Origin: Turnera subulata
Taxonomy: Eukaryota > Streptophyta > Magnoliopsida > Malpighiales > Passifloraceae
Assembly (NCBI GenBank): GCA_028386065.3
Contig: JAKUCV010007746.1
Span: 1 to 64,000, forward strand
Length of the DNA stretch: 64,000 nt
Reading direction: 5' to 3'
Both the position numbers and the translations under genes were made by a program. Under the pieces are notes generated by a model. It saw nothing but the letters and a program-made list of their open reading frames with translations, made no database searches and was not told the origin of the DNA. Each line of letters opens with the position of its first letter. The first letter of the stretch is position 1. This document shows positions 34,532 through 43,550 of this stretch, one piece after another.

Positions 34532-34574
34532 GTTGAGCTCTACGATAATTCCATTAGTAGCAACAATAGTCATT
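34532..34574 (-). pseudogene. Element G gag N-terminus, separated by element B
   Basis: On the minus strand ATG at about 34574 reads MTIVATNGIIVELN. After removing B and one GTTGA copy this joins KGLKLNGDNYEVW on the other side (26373 downward), which supports B as a clean insertion into gag. Confidence 0.75.
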
Positions 34575-35189
34575 CTTTACACAAAAGAATAAAAAAACTC
34601 AGTGAGAATATAAATAAAAAATGCAAGGTGTTAATGTTCACATGCATACATGTTATTATGCAAAGCAATAATTAATTAAGCTAATAGACATATACATAAC
34701 CCGGAATCGAAAGTTCACTATGTTCCCAATCATCTTCCTAAAGTTTAATGCACTATGAAAATTAGCCTAATTAATTAATTAAGCTTAGCACATTTATTTA
34801 TGCTTGGTACAACATAATTGTTAAGCATATTATTTGTTTGTTAATCATATTAACATAGAGTGAAGCATTAGTATTTAAAACAAATTAAAAATTGCATATG
34901 TTAAACTAATTAACATTATATTTTCCAATGTCAAACAGATTAACAAAAAAATATTGCGGACAAATATATAAAAAAAAATATGCATTATGTTATACATATA
35001 TAACTGTCTTTCTTCTTGAAAAAAGAATGAGCCGCATGCTCATATATATCAAGTCTGCTATTCTACTACCTTCTTTCAAACATATAACAAAAACTTGAAA
35101 GAATGAACCCGCATGCTCATGTAGACCAAATATCAATTCAAGTAAACAACTCAAATTTCTACTTCATGCGTGACAAGATATGAATTTGT
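34575..35189. other. AT-rich junction between elements G and F
   Basis: It should hold the 5' UTR and 5' LTR of G, but neither a PBS nor a match to the 3' LTR (20840-21231) is visible. An AATGA(A)CCGCATGCTCAT-like string occurs twice (35026-35045, 35103-35121). Confidence 0.45.
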
Positions 35190-35860
35190 TCTTATCTTCG
35201 GGGTATAAAAGATGTGGTGTCATATTAATCCTGTAAACCCGAAGAAAGAAGAGTTGGTTCTTGCAGATGCCGATCCCCCAGTTGATCCACAAAAGGCACA
35301 GCCGGACATCTGCCACAACTTTACACATGAAATTGTTGCATCATTGGGACTACAAAAGCAAGAGGACAAGACAGATGCTCCAACAACAAATTATAAAGAT
35401 AAAGCTACCCGCATTGTCCAGTTGGAGTAATGATGTATCAAAAGTGATCAGACAAGGCCTACATCACCAGAAGTTGACAAGAGGATTACTGGCATGCAAC
35501 GACAACAAGGGATCAAGAGAGACCAAAATGAGGGGGAGTAGAATACGCACTGCACTCTTTTTTCCTTCACCAAGTTTTTATCCCACAGGGTTTTTCTTGG
35601 TAAGGTTTTTAATGAGACAGTTATCCCAGAAAGTGTATCCTACCCAAAGTACAACAACATTCAAGGAGGAGTGTTGTAAAACGTGATGAATGTTGTTACA
35701 CCCACCCAGATATTTCTCTACATTATGTTGTACTATATTTATGCCAGTTTGGGGGTAATGAAACCGATTCTTCTCCTTCTCCTTATCTGTACCATCTTCT
35801 TCTTCCTTCTCTTCATCTCCAGTCTCATGTAACACAATATCAAACACTCCATTTATAACA
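35190..35860 (+). mobile_element. Element F: 3' end of a copia-type element related to C, D and E
   Basis: 35190-35670 aligns with the 3' internal end of D (42700-43185): the CTTATCTTCGGGG string, the GGGACTACAAAAGCAAG string, a GGGGGAGTAGAATACGCACT string and TTTTTAATGAGACAG. A purine tract CAAGGAGGAG precedes an LTR at 35672-35860 that starts TGTTGTAAAACG and ends TTTATAACA. The 5' part is missing at the junction with G. Confidence 0.75.
35672..35860 (+). repeat. 3' LTR of element F
   Basis: 189 bp; ends ACACTCCATTTATAACA as the D LTR does (37390-37406), but the central part differs. No partner LTR in the window. Confidence 0.7.
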
Positions 35861-37176
35861 ATCAAAGAACTTTTCTGCGAACACAAAGTTTTCTCTTTTG
35901 AGTCGGCAAGGACTGAAAAAAAGTTGACACTCCTGGGAGGATTATTGTCGTCGTTTTCCAAATTATGGCAAGGAAAGAAAAGAAATAGTAAAAACAAACT
36001 TTCAACCCAAAAGAACGGCTTTAGTTGTTAGATGAATTATTATTGTAAACATCAAGTTTGGTAGCTGGAACGTGCGCCTAAATAATTAACACTTTAAGGG
36101 GCCGGGATTACTTGTAAGCTCTAATGATGAATTCTATTATAATGCAAAGCAAATTTGCATTCACATACAATCACATTTTATTTTAATTGTTCAATGTTCT
36201 TTTTTCAGGCAAATGCAGATCATGTACTATAGAAAAATCTGATGTCTATTGAGTGATGGATGAGTGGGGGGTTCAGGCTTGACAAGACAATATATTTCCA
36301 CCAGGACAGGACTTAAATCCCCTAAACTTTTGTGTGTAGTCTTTGTCACATGTAAGGAAATTGCATCTCAAAAAGTTATGTGTGATATTGATATGGACAT
36401 TACCAAACTAATGGAGTGTCCCTGCAGAAAAACCTCCACCGCACCTTTCAGTGTTGTGCTAGGTAGAACTGTTTCATCGAATAAGTTATACTGGGCCTAG
36501 ACAGGTAATGGGTTGGATAGCCAACATCAGAGATCTGTAGAGAGAATTTTGTTACCTGAATGTTTTCAAACAACACACTCATTGTGCCAGAGAGTTTGAG
36601 CTTTCATGGTTGGGTATATGTCCATCAACTGGTAACATAATTTTCATGAAGTTTCCCTAATCATGGAGTTGGTGCTCCTGCTACTTTGATTCCCAGTGAC
36701 TGTTCTTGATTCTGTCCCGGCTCTACCCAGTTTTTTTGTTGTTCTCTTAGGTGAACTAATTTTTCCCGCCGTCCATTCTGCGCTGGGCATGACCTGTTGA
36801 TGATCTCTCTTAGTAATAACCAATTTTTTTTGTCGAACTTAGTAATAATCAATTGATTTAGTACTACATTGGACAAAGAATAAGTTATTAATTAGGGGAA
36901 GACGTTGGTCTTGATGTGCGTAGAGTGGATTAAGAGTATTGAGATCAGTAGACAAGAAAACATTAACAATAAGCAAACAATTGTATAGACTTCAGTACCC
37001 AAAAACCAAAAGGAATATATTTAGTTCATGAAACATGTGGTTACAGGCTTCCATCAGAATATCTGTGCATATCAGCACACTGGGGCCTTGCCAAAAGGGG
37101 CCGACCAGACCACCCATCATTCAATCCGTAACAGGAAACATACAAAGGGAAGCACATGAGATTAACATATATTTCA
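35861..37176. other. Intergenic stretch without a recognisable gene
   Basis: Nothing recognisable on either strand. Short open frames (for example 36264-36500 plus, 36661-36876 minus) lack motifs. Confidence 0.5.
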
Positions 37177-37181
37177 AACAT

Positions 37182-37406
37182 TGTTATAAAACATGTATAA
37201 ATACTAGTATGTATGTCATTGTTATACATACAAAATATAATATCCCCTCTATTATATATATGTTGTATAACGAGTTAGAAAAATGAATGAAAAAACGAAA
37301 ACCGTCTTTCTGCTCCCAATTTTTCCGACTTCTCCTCCATCTTCTTCATCATTTTCTTTACCAAAGATTAATCATCATAAACAATAAAAACACTCCATTT
37401 ATAACA
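37182..37406 (+). repeat. 5' LTR of element D
   Basis: Starts TGTTATAAAACATG, ends CATTTATAACA; about 4 percent different from the 3' LTR by eye. Confidence 0.9.
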
Positions 37407-37420
37407 CGTTATCAGCACGA
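37407..37420 (+). other. Primer-binding site of element D
   Basis: CGTTATCAGCACGA directly after the LTR, identical to element C. Confidence 0.75.
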
Positions 37421-37509
37421 CGATTCTACCCGTTTTTTGAAGAAATCCAGTGTAGAAAAAGCACTGAAAATCAGAGAGGAATAGGGCGAAAAAACCAACC
37501 TCAGGAGAA

Positions 37510-37990
37510 GATGAACAGTAACGGTGCACCCCCTCGTTACTGTTCATCAGTTGATGTTTCCGGCCACTTCATGCCTCACCGCCGGGACCACTTCCTCAGC
37601 CTCAACGTCGCCGACCGGCCGGAGCCTTCACAGCTCCCAGCCGCCGCCCGACGCGCCCCCAAACGGTGACGACCCGACGACGCGCCCGACAACCCGTGAG
37701 ACCCGCCCGGATCTGCCTCCTCTTTGCACGCGACGGCGCAGCCGCCTCACACACGTCCCGTGCAGCCCGCCTCAGTTGGTCGCCGCCACTGCCAACCCGA
37801 CGAGACCTGTCGCCGAGCTCCTCCCTCCCGCTGCCGACGCCTCCTGCACCTCAGCCGCTTTCTCCCGCCCAGCCCGACGCCTCACCGCCCCCGCGTCACC
37901 ACCTCCCCAGCCGCTCCTCACACCGCTCGTCCGCCGCCGGTGAGCGACGGGTATTTGCTTCGACCCGTTTGAGCGAGTTGAAGACGACCC
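37510..37990 (+). other. GC-rich leader of element D
   Basis: A CpG-rich island starting with GATGAACAGTAACGG and a nearby inverted CGTTACTGTTCATC. Several overlapping Pro/Arg-rich frames are open in all phases because of composition; none is supported. Confidence 0.55.
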
Positions 37991-38248
37991 GTTTTTAACG
38001 GGTTTTGACCCGGCTGCTTGAAGAAGATGGACCCAATTTGGCACTTTAGTCCCTGACGTTTCGTTTTATGCAGGTAAGTCCCTGCTATTCAGTCCTTAAT
38101 TAATTTATATTCTCAATTTTGTCCTAAACGAATATATTAATGTTTAATTAATGTTATTTTTGAGCGATTGAATATTTAATTAATGTTGATCTTGGGAATT
38201 GAATGTATTGTGAGTTCACGGTGAGACCCGGAACTTAGTTGTTGGCCT

Positions 38249-38480
38249 ATGAATAGTGTTTGGCCGGAATCCGGCGATGAATAGTAAATCTGGCCTTGTG
38301 AACAATAATTTTGACCATGTGAATAGTGCTTTCCGGCTACCGTGAATAATGATTTTGGTAGGAATCCGGCAAACCCAGAAGTGTTTGGCCGGCATTTGAT
38401 GCCTCGGCAAAATAATCCGGCACGGTGAGTAGAAATTTCCGCCGACCGTGAATAGTAATTTCCGATGACCGTGAATAGTG
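38249..38480 (+). repeat. Degenerate GTGAATAGT repeat array in element D
   Basis: About eight units of 20-40 bp with GTGAATAGT, GTGAACAAT or GTGAGTAGA followed by a (TTTT)GGCCGG-like string. Fragments of it are in C (14340-14470) and E (51300-51370). GTGAACAGT also marks the edge of the GC-rich islands in A, B, C and E. Confidence 0.65.
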
Positions 38481-38689
38481 ATTTTGGCCGGAATTTGAAA
38501 CCTCGGATTTTTTTCGGCAAAGCCCGGAAAACCGTTATATAAGCCCGGAAGGCCGTTATATTTATTATATTTATTTATTGGCCGGCTAAGCCGCCTTTAT
38601 CGTATAAGCGTATTATATATGTTATTGCTGAAAGATTTATCGAGTAAGCATATTTTCTGTTTTTTTTTAAATTCCGATTGTGCTATTAA

Positions 38690-38880
38690 AAAGGCCCATT
38701 ATTCATTTAATGGCCGGCTACCCTGCCTATTTCTTTACGTTTTAATTGGGCTCGTGTAAGGCCCATCGCATTTAATTTTCTGCAATTTAATTTTAATTAG
38801 GCTCTAATAGGGCCCATTGCCTTTCATTTTTCTCGTCTTTCATTTTGCTTATGGGCTCGTACTAGGCCCATTATTTTAAT
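38690..38880 (+). repeat. TGGGC...GCCCA repeat array in element D
   Basis: Units such as ATGGGCTCGTACTAGGCCCAT form 6-bp stems with a 9-base loop. Homologous arrays occur in C and E. Confidence 0.6.
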
Positions 38881-39044
38881 TTCCTGCCATTTACTTTCCT
38901 TGGGGTAATTAATATAGGGCCCCTTGCTTATTTATTTTAATTAAGCATTTATATATTCAATTATGTTATTTGAATTTGAGGCCCTTAAAATTTCCGGAAG
39001 AAATTTATAATGGGTATTAAATTTGAAAATGCATTTAAATGAAT

Positions 39045-39518
39045 AGTCTGAAAGACTAAATGTAAGAGTCCAGAAGACTCGGGAAAAAATAAATACAACG
39101 AAGACTGGAAGTCTTACCGTTCAAAAGATCCTGAAGATCCTTCAAAGAAAAATCGAAAATAAACATTATTACCACCAGAAGATGGCAATTATATGACCAC
39201 CAGAAGGTGGATATTATACTTGCTTAACAATTCATTTTATATTCAATTTATTTTTATGTTCAGTTTAAATTATTACGCATTGCAATTTATTTTTATTTAC
39301 TTTTCAGTACTTTATAATTGTTTCTTAGAATAATGCCTGAAGCATTAGTCTCGAAGATAATGCAAAATTGACATCCACAGGGGGAGAATTATATGTGTGT
39401 GGATGTCAATATAACATATTATGACATCTCGAAATGAAAAATGATTAACACGCTCCAGAAGAGCATAAATTCGAATATGTTCCTGAAGAACGCATGTTTT
39501 AATATGATCTAGAAGATC
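39045..39518 (+). repeat. Hairpin array with variable stems and a CTGAA/CAGAA apex in element D
   Basis: Hairpins at 39045-39057 (AGTC..GACT), 39066-39080 (GAGTC-CAGAA-GACTC), 39101-39115 (AAGAC-TGGAA-GTCTT), 39127-39139 (GATC-CTGAA-GATC), 39197-39210 (CCACC-AGAA-GGTGG), 39452-39464 (GCTC-CAGAA-GAGC), 39479-39491 (GTTC-CTGAA-GAAC) and 39506-39518 (GATC-TAGAA-GATC). Stems share no sequence, but the apex and the closing C-G pair recur. More lie at 40749-40761 and 40811-40829 (a 7-bp TACCAGC stem). Confidence 0.85.
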
Positions 39519-39764
39519 GTATATTTACGCGAGTACAGACACCCCCAGTAATAAAATGAATTATTATGGATCCCAAATGAATTGACTCAGATTTATTCCC
39601 TGAAGCGAATAAGACAGTATAATTATTCGTGTCTGTGAGCGTAAATGAGATAATAAATGGAAAAGGCTCAAAGTAAACATGCATATTGTTATTGCAAAAA
39701 CATATCCATAACTGGAGAACATTCAAAGAAGAATAGTTCTCATACATATATTTAAACAAGTAAT

Positions 39765-40448
39765 CTATCTGTTGGATTCAACATTAACCCTGAAACTCTG
39801 AGCTTCACCATTAATGTTGCCCCTAACACTGTCGTTCCAGGAGAACCACATACCACCCCTGTTGTTTTCTCCAGGTATCTCAAACCGATTCGTTGGAGGA
39901 AAACGAAGTGGAATCACACCATGATTCTCTCCTGCTTGCCACAAAGTCTCAGTAATCAGTACCATATTAGGCTTGTACTGATTCTTCAGATCCCTTAAGG
40001 TACGCACAAAGTCTTGAGACCTACTTGCTATACCCCTGCAATTCCACAATAAAAGTCGTACCTTAGGCCATGTAGGTGGTAACCCAGTCACCCTTGGGAC
40101 TCTCCGAGCCATCATGGAAACCTGATAATAACTTTTTTGATTTAAAATTTGACATGAAGGCTCTAGCTGAAATTCCTGCATCCTAGCAGATATGAAAAGC
40201 ATTATAGAGTTAGCTGAGCCATAAAAATTTGTCCTGAGATTGCCTTGGTCCTCTAGGAAGAAAGTTTCATCCATTGGAGTCACAAAGAACCTAGACGAGT
40301 ATAGCTCATCTACAAAAACCAAAAGTGGGATTCTTGCTAGCTCATTACGCAGTTCCTCTTGTTGTTCATTTACCATGCTATAGGCCAATCTATTTCTTCT
40401 GCCTAGTGAGGCACCCTCAACAAAGAAAACAGTAGCTGGAGAAGGCAT
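39765..40448 (-). CDS. aORF2: intact antisense gene with LINE-EEP-like C-terminus (element D)
   Basis: 227 codons, no stops, antisense to element D. Residues 1-125 form a domain I do not recognise (VFFVEGASLGRRNRLAYSM, LVFVDELYSSRFFVTPM, FYGSANS). Residues about 131-227 look like the first third of a LINE-type EEP endonuclease: LLLWNCRG (N136), LRDLKNQYKPNMVLITET (E167), then RGGMWFSWND, where LINEs have a GG(L)xxxW segment. The Asn-to-Glu spacing fits, but later EEP motifs (GDFN-like and SDH-like) are absent, so catalysis is unlikely. A TATA box and a conserved dyad lie upstream (40541-40600). Four more copies are in A, B, C and E, all antisense to their hosts. The function is unknown. Confidence 0.75.
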   Translation of the reverse strand: MPSPATVFFVEGASLGRRNRLAYSMVNEQQEELRNELARIPLLVFVDELYSSRFFVTPMDETFFLEDQGNLRTNFYGSANSIMLFISARMQEFQLEPSCQILNQKSYYQVSMMARRVPRVTGLPPTWPKVRLLLWNCRGIASRSQDFVRTLRDLKNQYKPNMVLITETLWQAGENHGVIPLRFPPTNRFEIPGENNRGGMWFSWNDSVRGNINGEAQSFRVNVESNR

Positions 40449-40540
40449 TTTTGTCTTGGTTGAGTTTTCTGTTTCTTTGCTTTGATGAATTTTTCTATAT
40501 CTATGAGTTTTCCTGTATCTTCCAATGTAATCCTTCCCCC

Positions 40541-40600
40541 ATCTTATAGCCTGAGCATAGAAAGCCAGGTGTCTCCGAAAAGATCCAGAAGATTTTTCGG
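40541..40600 (-). promoter_or_regulatory. Promoter region of aORF2 in element D
   Basis: On the minus strand a 26-bp dyad (40575-40600; arms CCGAAAA and TTTTCGG) is followed by a CTATAAGAT box (40541-40549) about 95 bp before the ATG. Same order as in C and E. Confidence 0.6.
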
Positions 40601-40860
40601 TGGATTATATTATTATTCAGAAAATTCCAAAGCTCTACAATCCTCGAGGATTTACTTTTGGAAATGTCTACCACTACATTAATTATTGCTCAATAATTCT
40701 GATTTTTTTAACATGAGTGGCAGATATAAGCTTAAAATTGGTACACAACAGCTTAAAGCTGGTACCCATCAAAAGCTAGTAAAAATAGCAGCCTGAAGCT
40801 GGCACATATATACCAGCCTGAAGCTGGTACCTACTTAAAGTTGTTTTATTGGATTTATTT

Positions 40861-42690
40861 GGCATGACCGGTTGGGCCATCCCGGGTCAATATTGATGCA
40901 CGAAATTTATTTGGTCATTCATTGAAAAACCAGAAGTTTTACAATCAATAAATTTCCATGTGTTTTGTTTGCTGTGAAATTAACAATACGGCCATCCTAT
41001 GATGAGATTGGCCTAGACCAGCAAATTTGGGAATAATTCCGGGATATGAACGTGGACTGATAGATCCGCTGTGTTGACCATCTAGGTAATTTTTACGATG
41101 CATCGACTAGATGGTCTATTGTGTGACGCAAGTTGGCATTGTGCGCACTTGTTTTAATGATTAAGCCACTTGCGGGTACATATCCCTACTTATGTTACTA
41201 GACTATATGTCTAGATTATGCTGGTATATTTCTTCAATGGATAATGTATATCATTGGAAATAAACTCAAACAGATCTGGGCCATATTGACAATTGATTAC
41301 AGGACCATTGATGAAATATCATTGTTTGATAATTGGTATTTTATATGCAGCAGCACTTGAGTGCATCAAGCCAACATGATAAGATCTCCCCATTTAATTG
41401 ATTAATGGTTTCACATACTTAGTATCTCTCATTTTCGGACCATCGGTTATATAGTATAAAAATGCTCCACCACAGCATTGTTTTGTTGGTCCTTAAAGAA
41501 TATTGGGAATATATGTTGTGTATGTTGGGCATGTTAATTTGATGTTAGCGTTTACCCAACATAAGGGGGAGGAAAGAAGCAGCTGGATCAAGAGATTATT
41601 GAAATGATTTATCAATATCTAGTTTTTGATCCTCGAATAAATTAGTATGAACTTGAAGTTCAAAAGATGATTCATTTGCAGGAAAATTAATATGCAATTG
41701 CCAGACACATTTAAATTAAGTGTGACCATAGACCAGCTGCAAATGCTCCTGTTTAAGATTGATGTTCCTGAAGAACAATATAAGTATGCAAATGAATCTA
41801 TAGATTATACTCGGTTCCAAAAGAAAAGAAATTCTCGATAGAGAAAAAAGAGCAAAAGTGATAAGATGGCCCCAGTGAGAAAGTAAGACCTCCAGTAGAG
41901 GTTTGAATTAAAAGTCCTCCAGAAGAGGTTGATTCTCTAACACAATTGATAAATTTCCAGAAGTAACTCAGGTACTTAAAATAAATGAGTATGATGAGAT
42001 CTCAATTACAGTGTCAGGGATAAGATGGAACCGACGAGAAATAACCGTCGACGGAATACAATTTCAATTTATGGCGCTAAATATTAAAAATGAGGATCAT
42101 GAACCTACTGATGAAAGTAGGCGTTGTATGATTGGCCAAAATAAAGAGACATAATTAAAGACTGTGTTAGACTCGCTTATGAAGCGAGATATTTTTCGAA
42201 CCTGTAGTCCGTACACCAGAGGGTGTAAAATTGATTAGTCGTAGAAACGGGTATATGTGCGGAAAATATAAATGAGATATAAAGCACGGTTGCACAAGGT
42301 TTTACCTGAATGATCTGAATTTAATTATGAGGAGATTTACTCCCCTGTGGTGGATGCAATTATGTTAATAAGTCTGGCATCATATGAAAAGAATTTGAAA
42401 TGCATCTAGTGAATGCTATTACAACCTATTTATTAATATGGATCCATAAGTCATGATATATACATGAAGATCTCTGAAGGATCCAAGTTGCCTGAAGCAA
42501 CTAATTCCCAGGAAATTACAAAAATTGAACCGAATTTAAATCATTCTGTGTATGGATAAAGTTATATGTTTAGTGATTGGAACTCCAGAAGAAGTCTCCA
42601 AATACCATGCTATTAGACTGGTCATGGAGTACTATGTCTAAATAGAATATGTATTGCTTGTACCATAAAGCCTGAAGCTTTTGATTTAAG
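40861..42690 (+). pseudogene. Decayed copia pol of element D
   Basis: Fragments in copia order: a GMTGWAIPG/HDRLGHPG-like pre-integrase start (40861), a KESWEYMLCMLGM-like integrase stretch, a DPRTNEYELEVQKMIHLQ-like spacer segment (about 41620), WNRREITVDGIQF with NEDHEP (42029-42110), a VVRTPEGVKLI-like stretch (about 42205) and YSPVVDAIMLISLA (about 42340). Stops and shifts occur throughout. Several of the hairpins described for this family lie inside (41764-41776, 41889-41901, 41916-41928, 42487-42501, 42667-42681). Confidence 0.7.
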
Positions 42691-43174
42691 CCTATCGGCA
42701 TTATATGTATTTGCTCTTATCTTCGGGGAATAACAAATGTGTAATCATGTAAACCCGAAAGAGAGTAAAGTTGTTTTTGCAGATATAGATCTTTTTCTTA
42801 GTCTACATAAAGCACAGACGGACATCAGCTGCAACATTGCACATAATATTGCAATATCATCGGGACTACAAAAGCAAGATGGGAAGATAGACGCTCAAAT
42901 GACAAAATTATGAAGATTATCCTGCCAACTCTGTCCAATTGAAGTTATGATGTAACAAAAATGATCAGACAAAACACATGTCACCAGAAGCTGACATGGA
43001 CGATAGGCATGCAACAACATCAAGCAATCAATGGAGGCCAAAATTAGGGGGAGTAGAATACGCACTGCACTCTTTTTTCCTTCACCAAGTTTTTATCCCA
43101 CTGGGTTTTTCTTGGTAATGTTTTTAATGAGGCAGTACTCCCAAAGTGTATTCTACCCAGCAACACAATGACAT

Positions 43175-43185
43175 CAAAGGGAGAG
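43175..43185 (+). other. Polypurine tract of element D
   Basis: CAAAGGGAGAG directly before the 3' LTR. Confidence 0.75.
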
Positions 43186-43410
43186 TGTTATAAAACATAT
43201 ATAAATACTAATATGTATGTCATTGTTATACATAGAGAATACAGTATCCCCTCTATTATATATATGTTGTATAACGAGTTAGAAAAATGAATGAAAAAAC
43301 GAAAATCGTCTTTCTGCTCCCAATTTCTCCGACTTCTCCTCTATCTTCTTCATCATTTTCTTTACCAAAGATTAATCATCATAAACAATAAAAACACTCC
43401 ATTTATAACA
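43186..43410 (+). repeat. 3' LTR of element D
   Basis: 225 bp; TGTTATAAAACAT to TTTATAACA, then TSD AACAT (43411-43415). Confidence 0.9.
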
Positions 43411-43550
43411 AACATAATCTTCTAATGAAGTGTATACTAACGGGGATTTGATGAAGTCACATTCAAAATTCCCCGATCGACTGCCTAATTAATTACTGTT
43501 TTGGATAACTCTCATATACGTCAGTTGCCTTGAAAATGTATGCACTAGTT

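Larger units (their letters stand above)
20840..34574 (-). mobile_element. Element G: Ty1/copia gag-pol retrotransposon, broken and interrupted by element B
   Basis: The minus strand carries, in copia order, gag, zinc knuckle, protease, integrase, RT and RNase H, then about 1 kb of 3' UTR, a purine tract (GTGAGTGGGAGA) and a 3' LTR. Several stops and frameshifts are present. Element B (26374-34531) splits gag: codons on both sides of the GTTGA duplication join into one gag N-terminus. No 5' LTR with TGTTGGAATAAAATG is visible beyond 34574, so the element is also truncated at its 5' end. The order integrase before RT defines Ty1/copia. Confidence 0.85.
37182..43410 (+). mobile_element. Element D: complete copia-type element with intact antisense aORF2
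   Basis: LTRs 37182-37406 and 43186-43410 (225 bp each, roughly ten differences) are flanked by AACAT (37177-37181, 43411-43415). Order on the plus strand: LTR, primer site CGTTATCAGCACGA (37407-37420), GC-rich leader, GTGAATAGT array, TGGGC/GCCCA array, hairpin clusters, aORF2 on the minus strand (39765-40448), decayed copia pol (40861-42690), purine tract CAAAGGGAGAG and LTR. It is the best-preserved of the three copia-type elements and carries the only fully open aORF2. Confidence 0.9.

Noticed and set aside
20840..34574. Element G as an intact autonomous copia
   Set aside because: In-frame stops in integrase and RT, frameshifts in gag and RT, an 8-kb insertion in gag and no 5' LTR.
39045..39518. 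Reading the hairpin array as a CRISPR-like array
   Set aside because: Plant genome, spacing irregular, stems not repeated; not a repeat-spacer structure.
39452..39518. Reading the CTAGAA/CCAGAAG hairpins as heat-shock elements
   Set aside because: Some contain TTCnnGAA-like half sites (GTTCCTGAAGAAC), but most (CCACC..GGTGG, CCAGC..GCTGG) do not. Stem complementarity explains the set better.
39765..40448. aORF2 as an active endonuclease
   Set aside because: Only the first Asn and Glu motifs of the EEP domain are present; the Asp/Asn and His motifs are absent and the protein ends too early.
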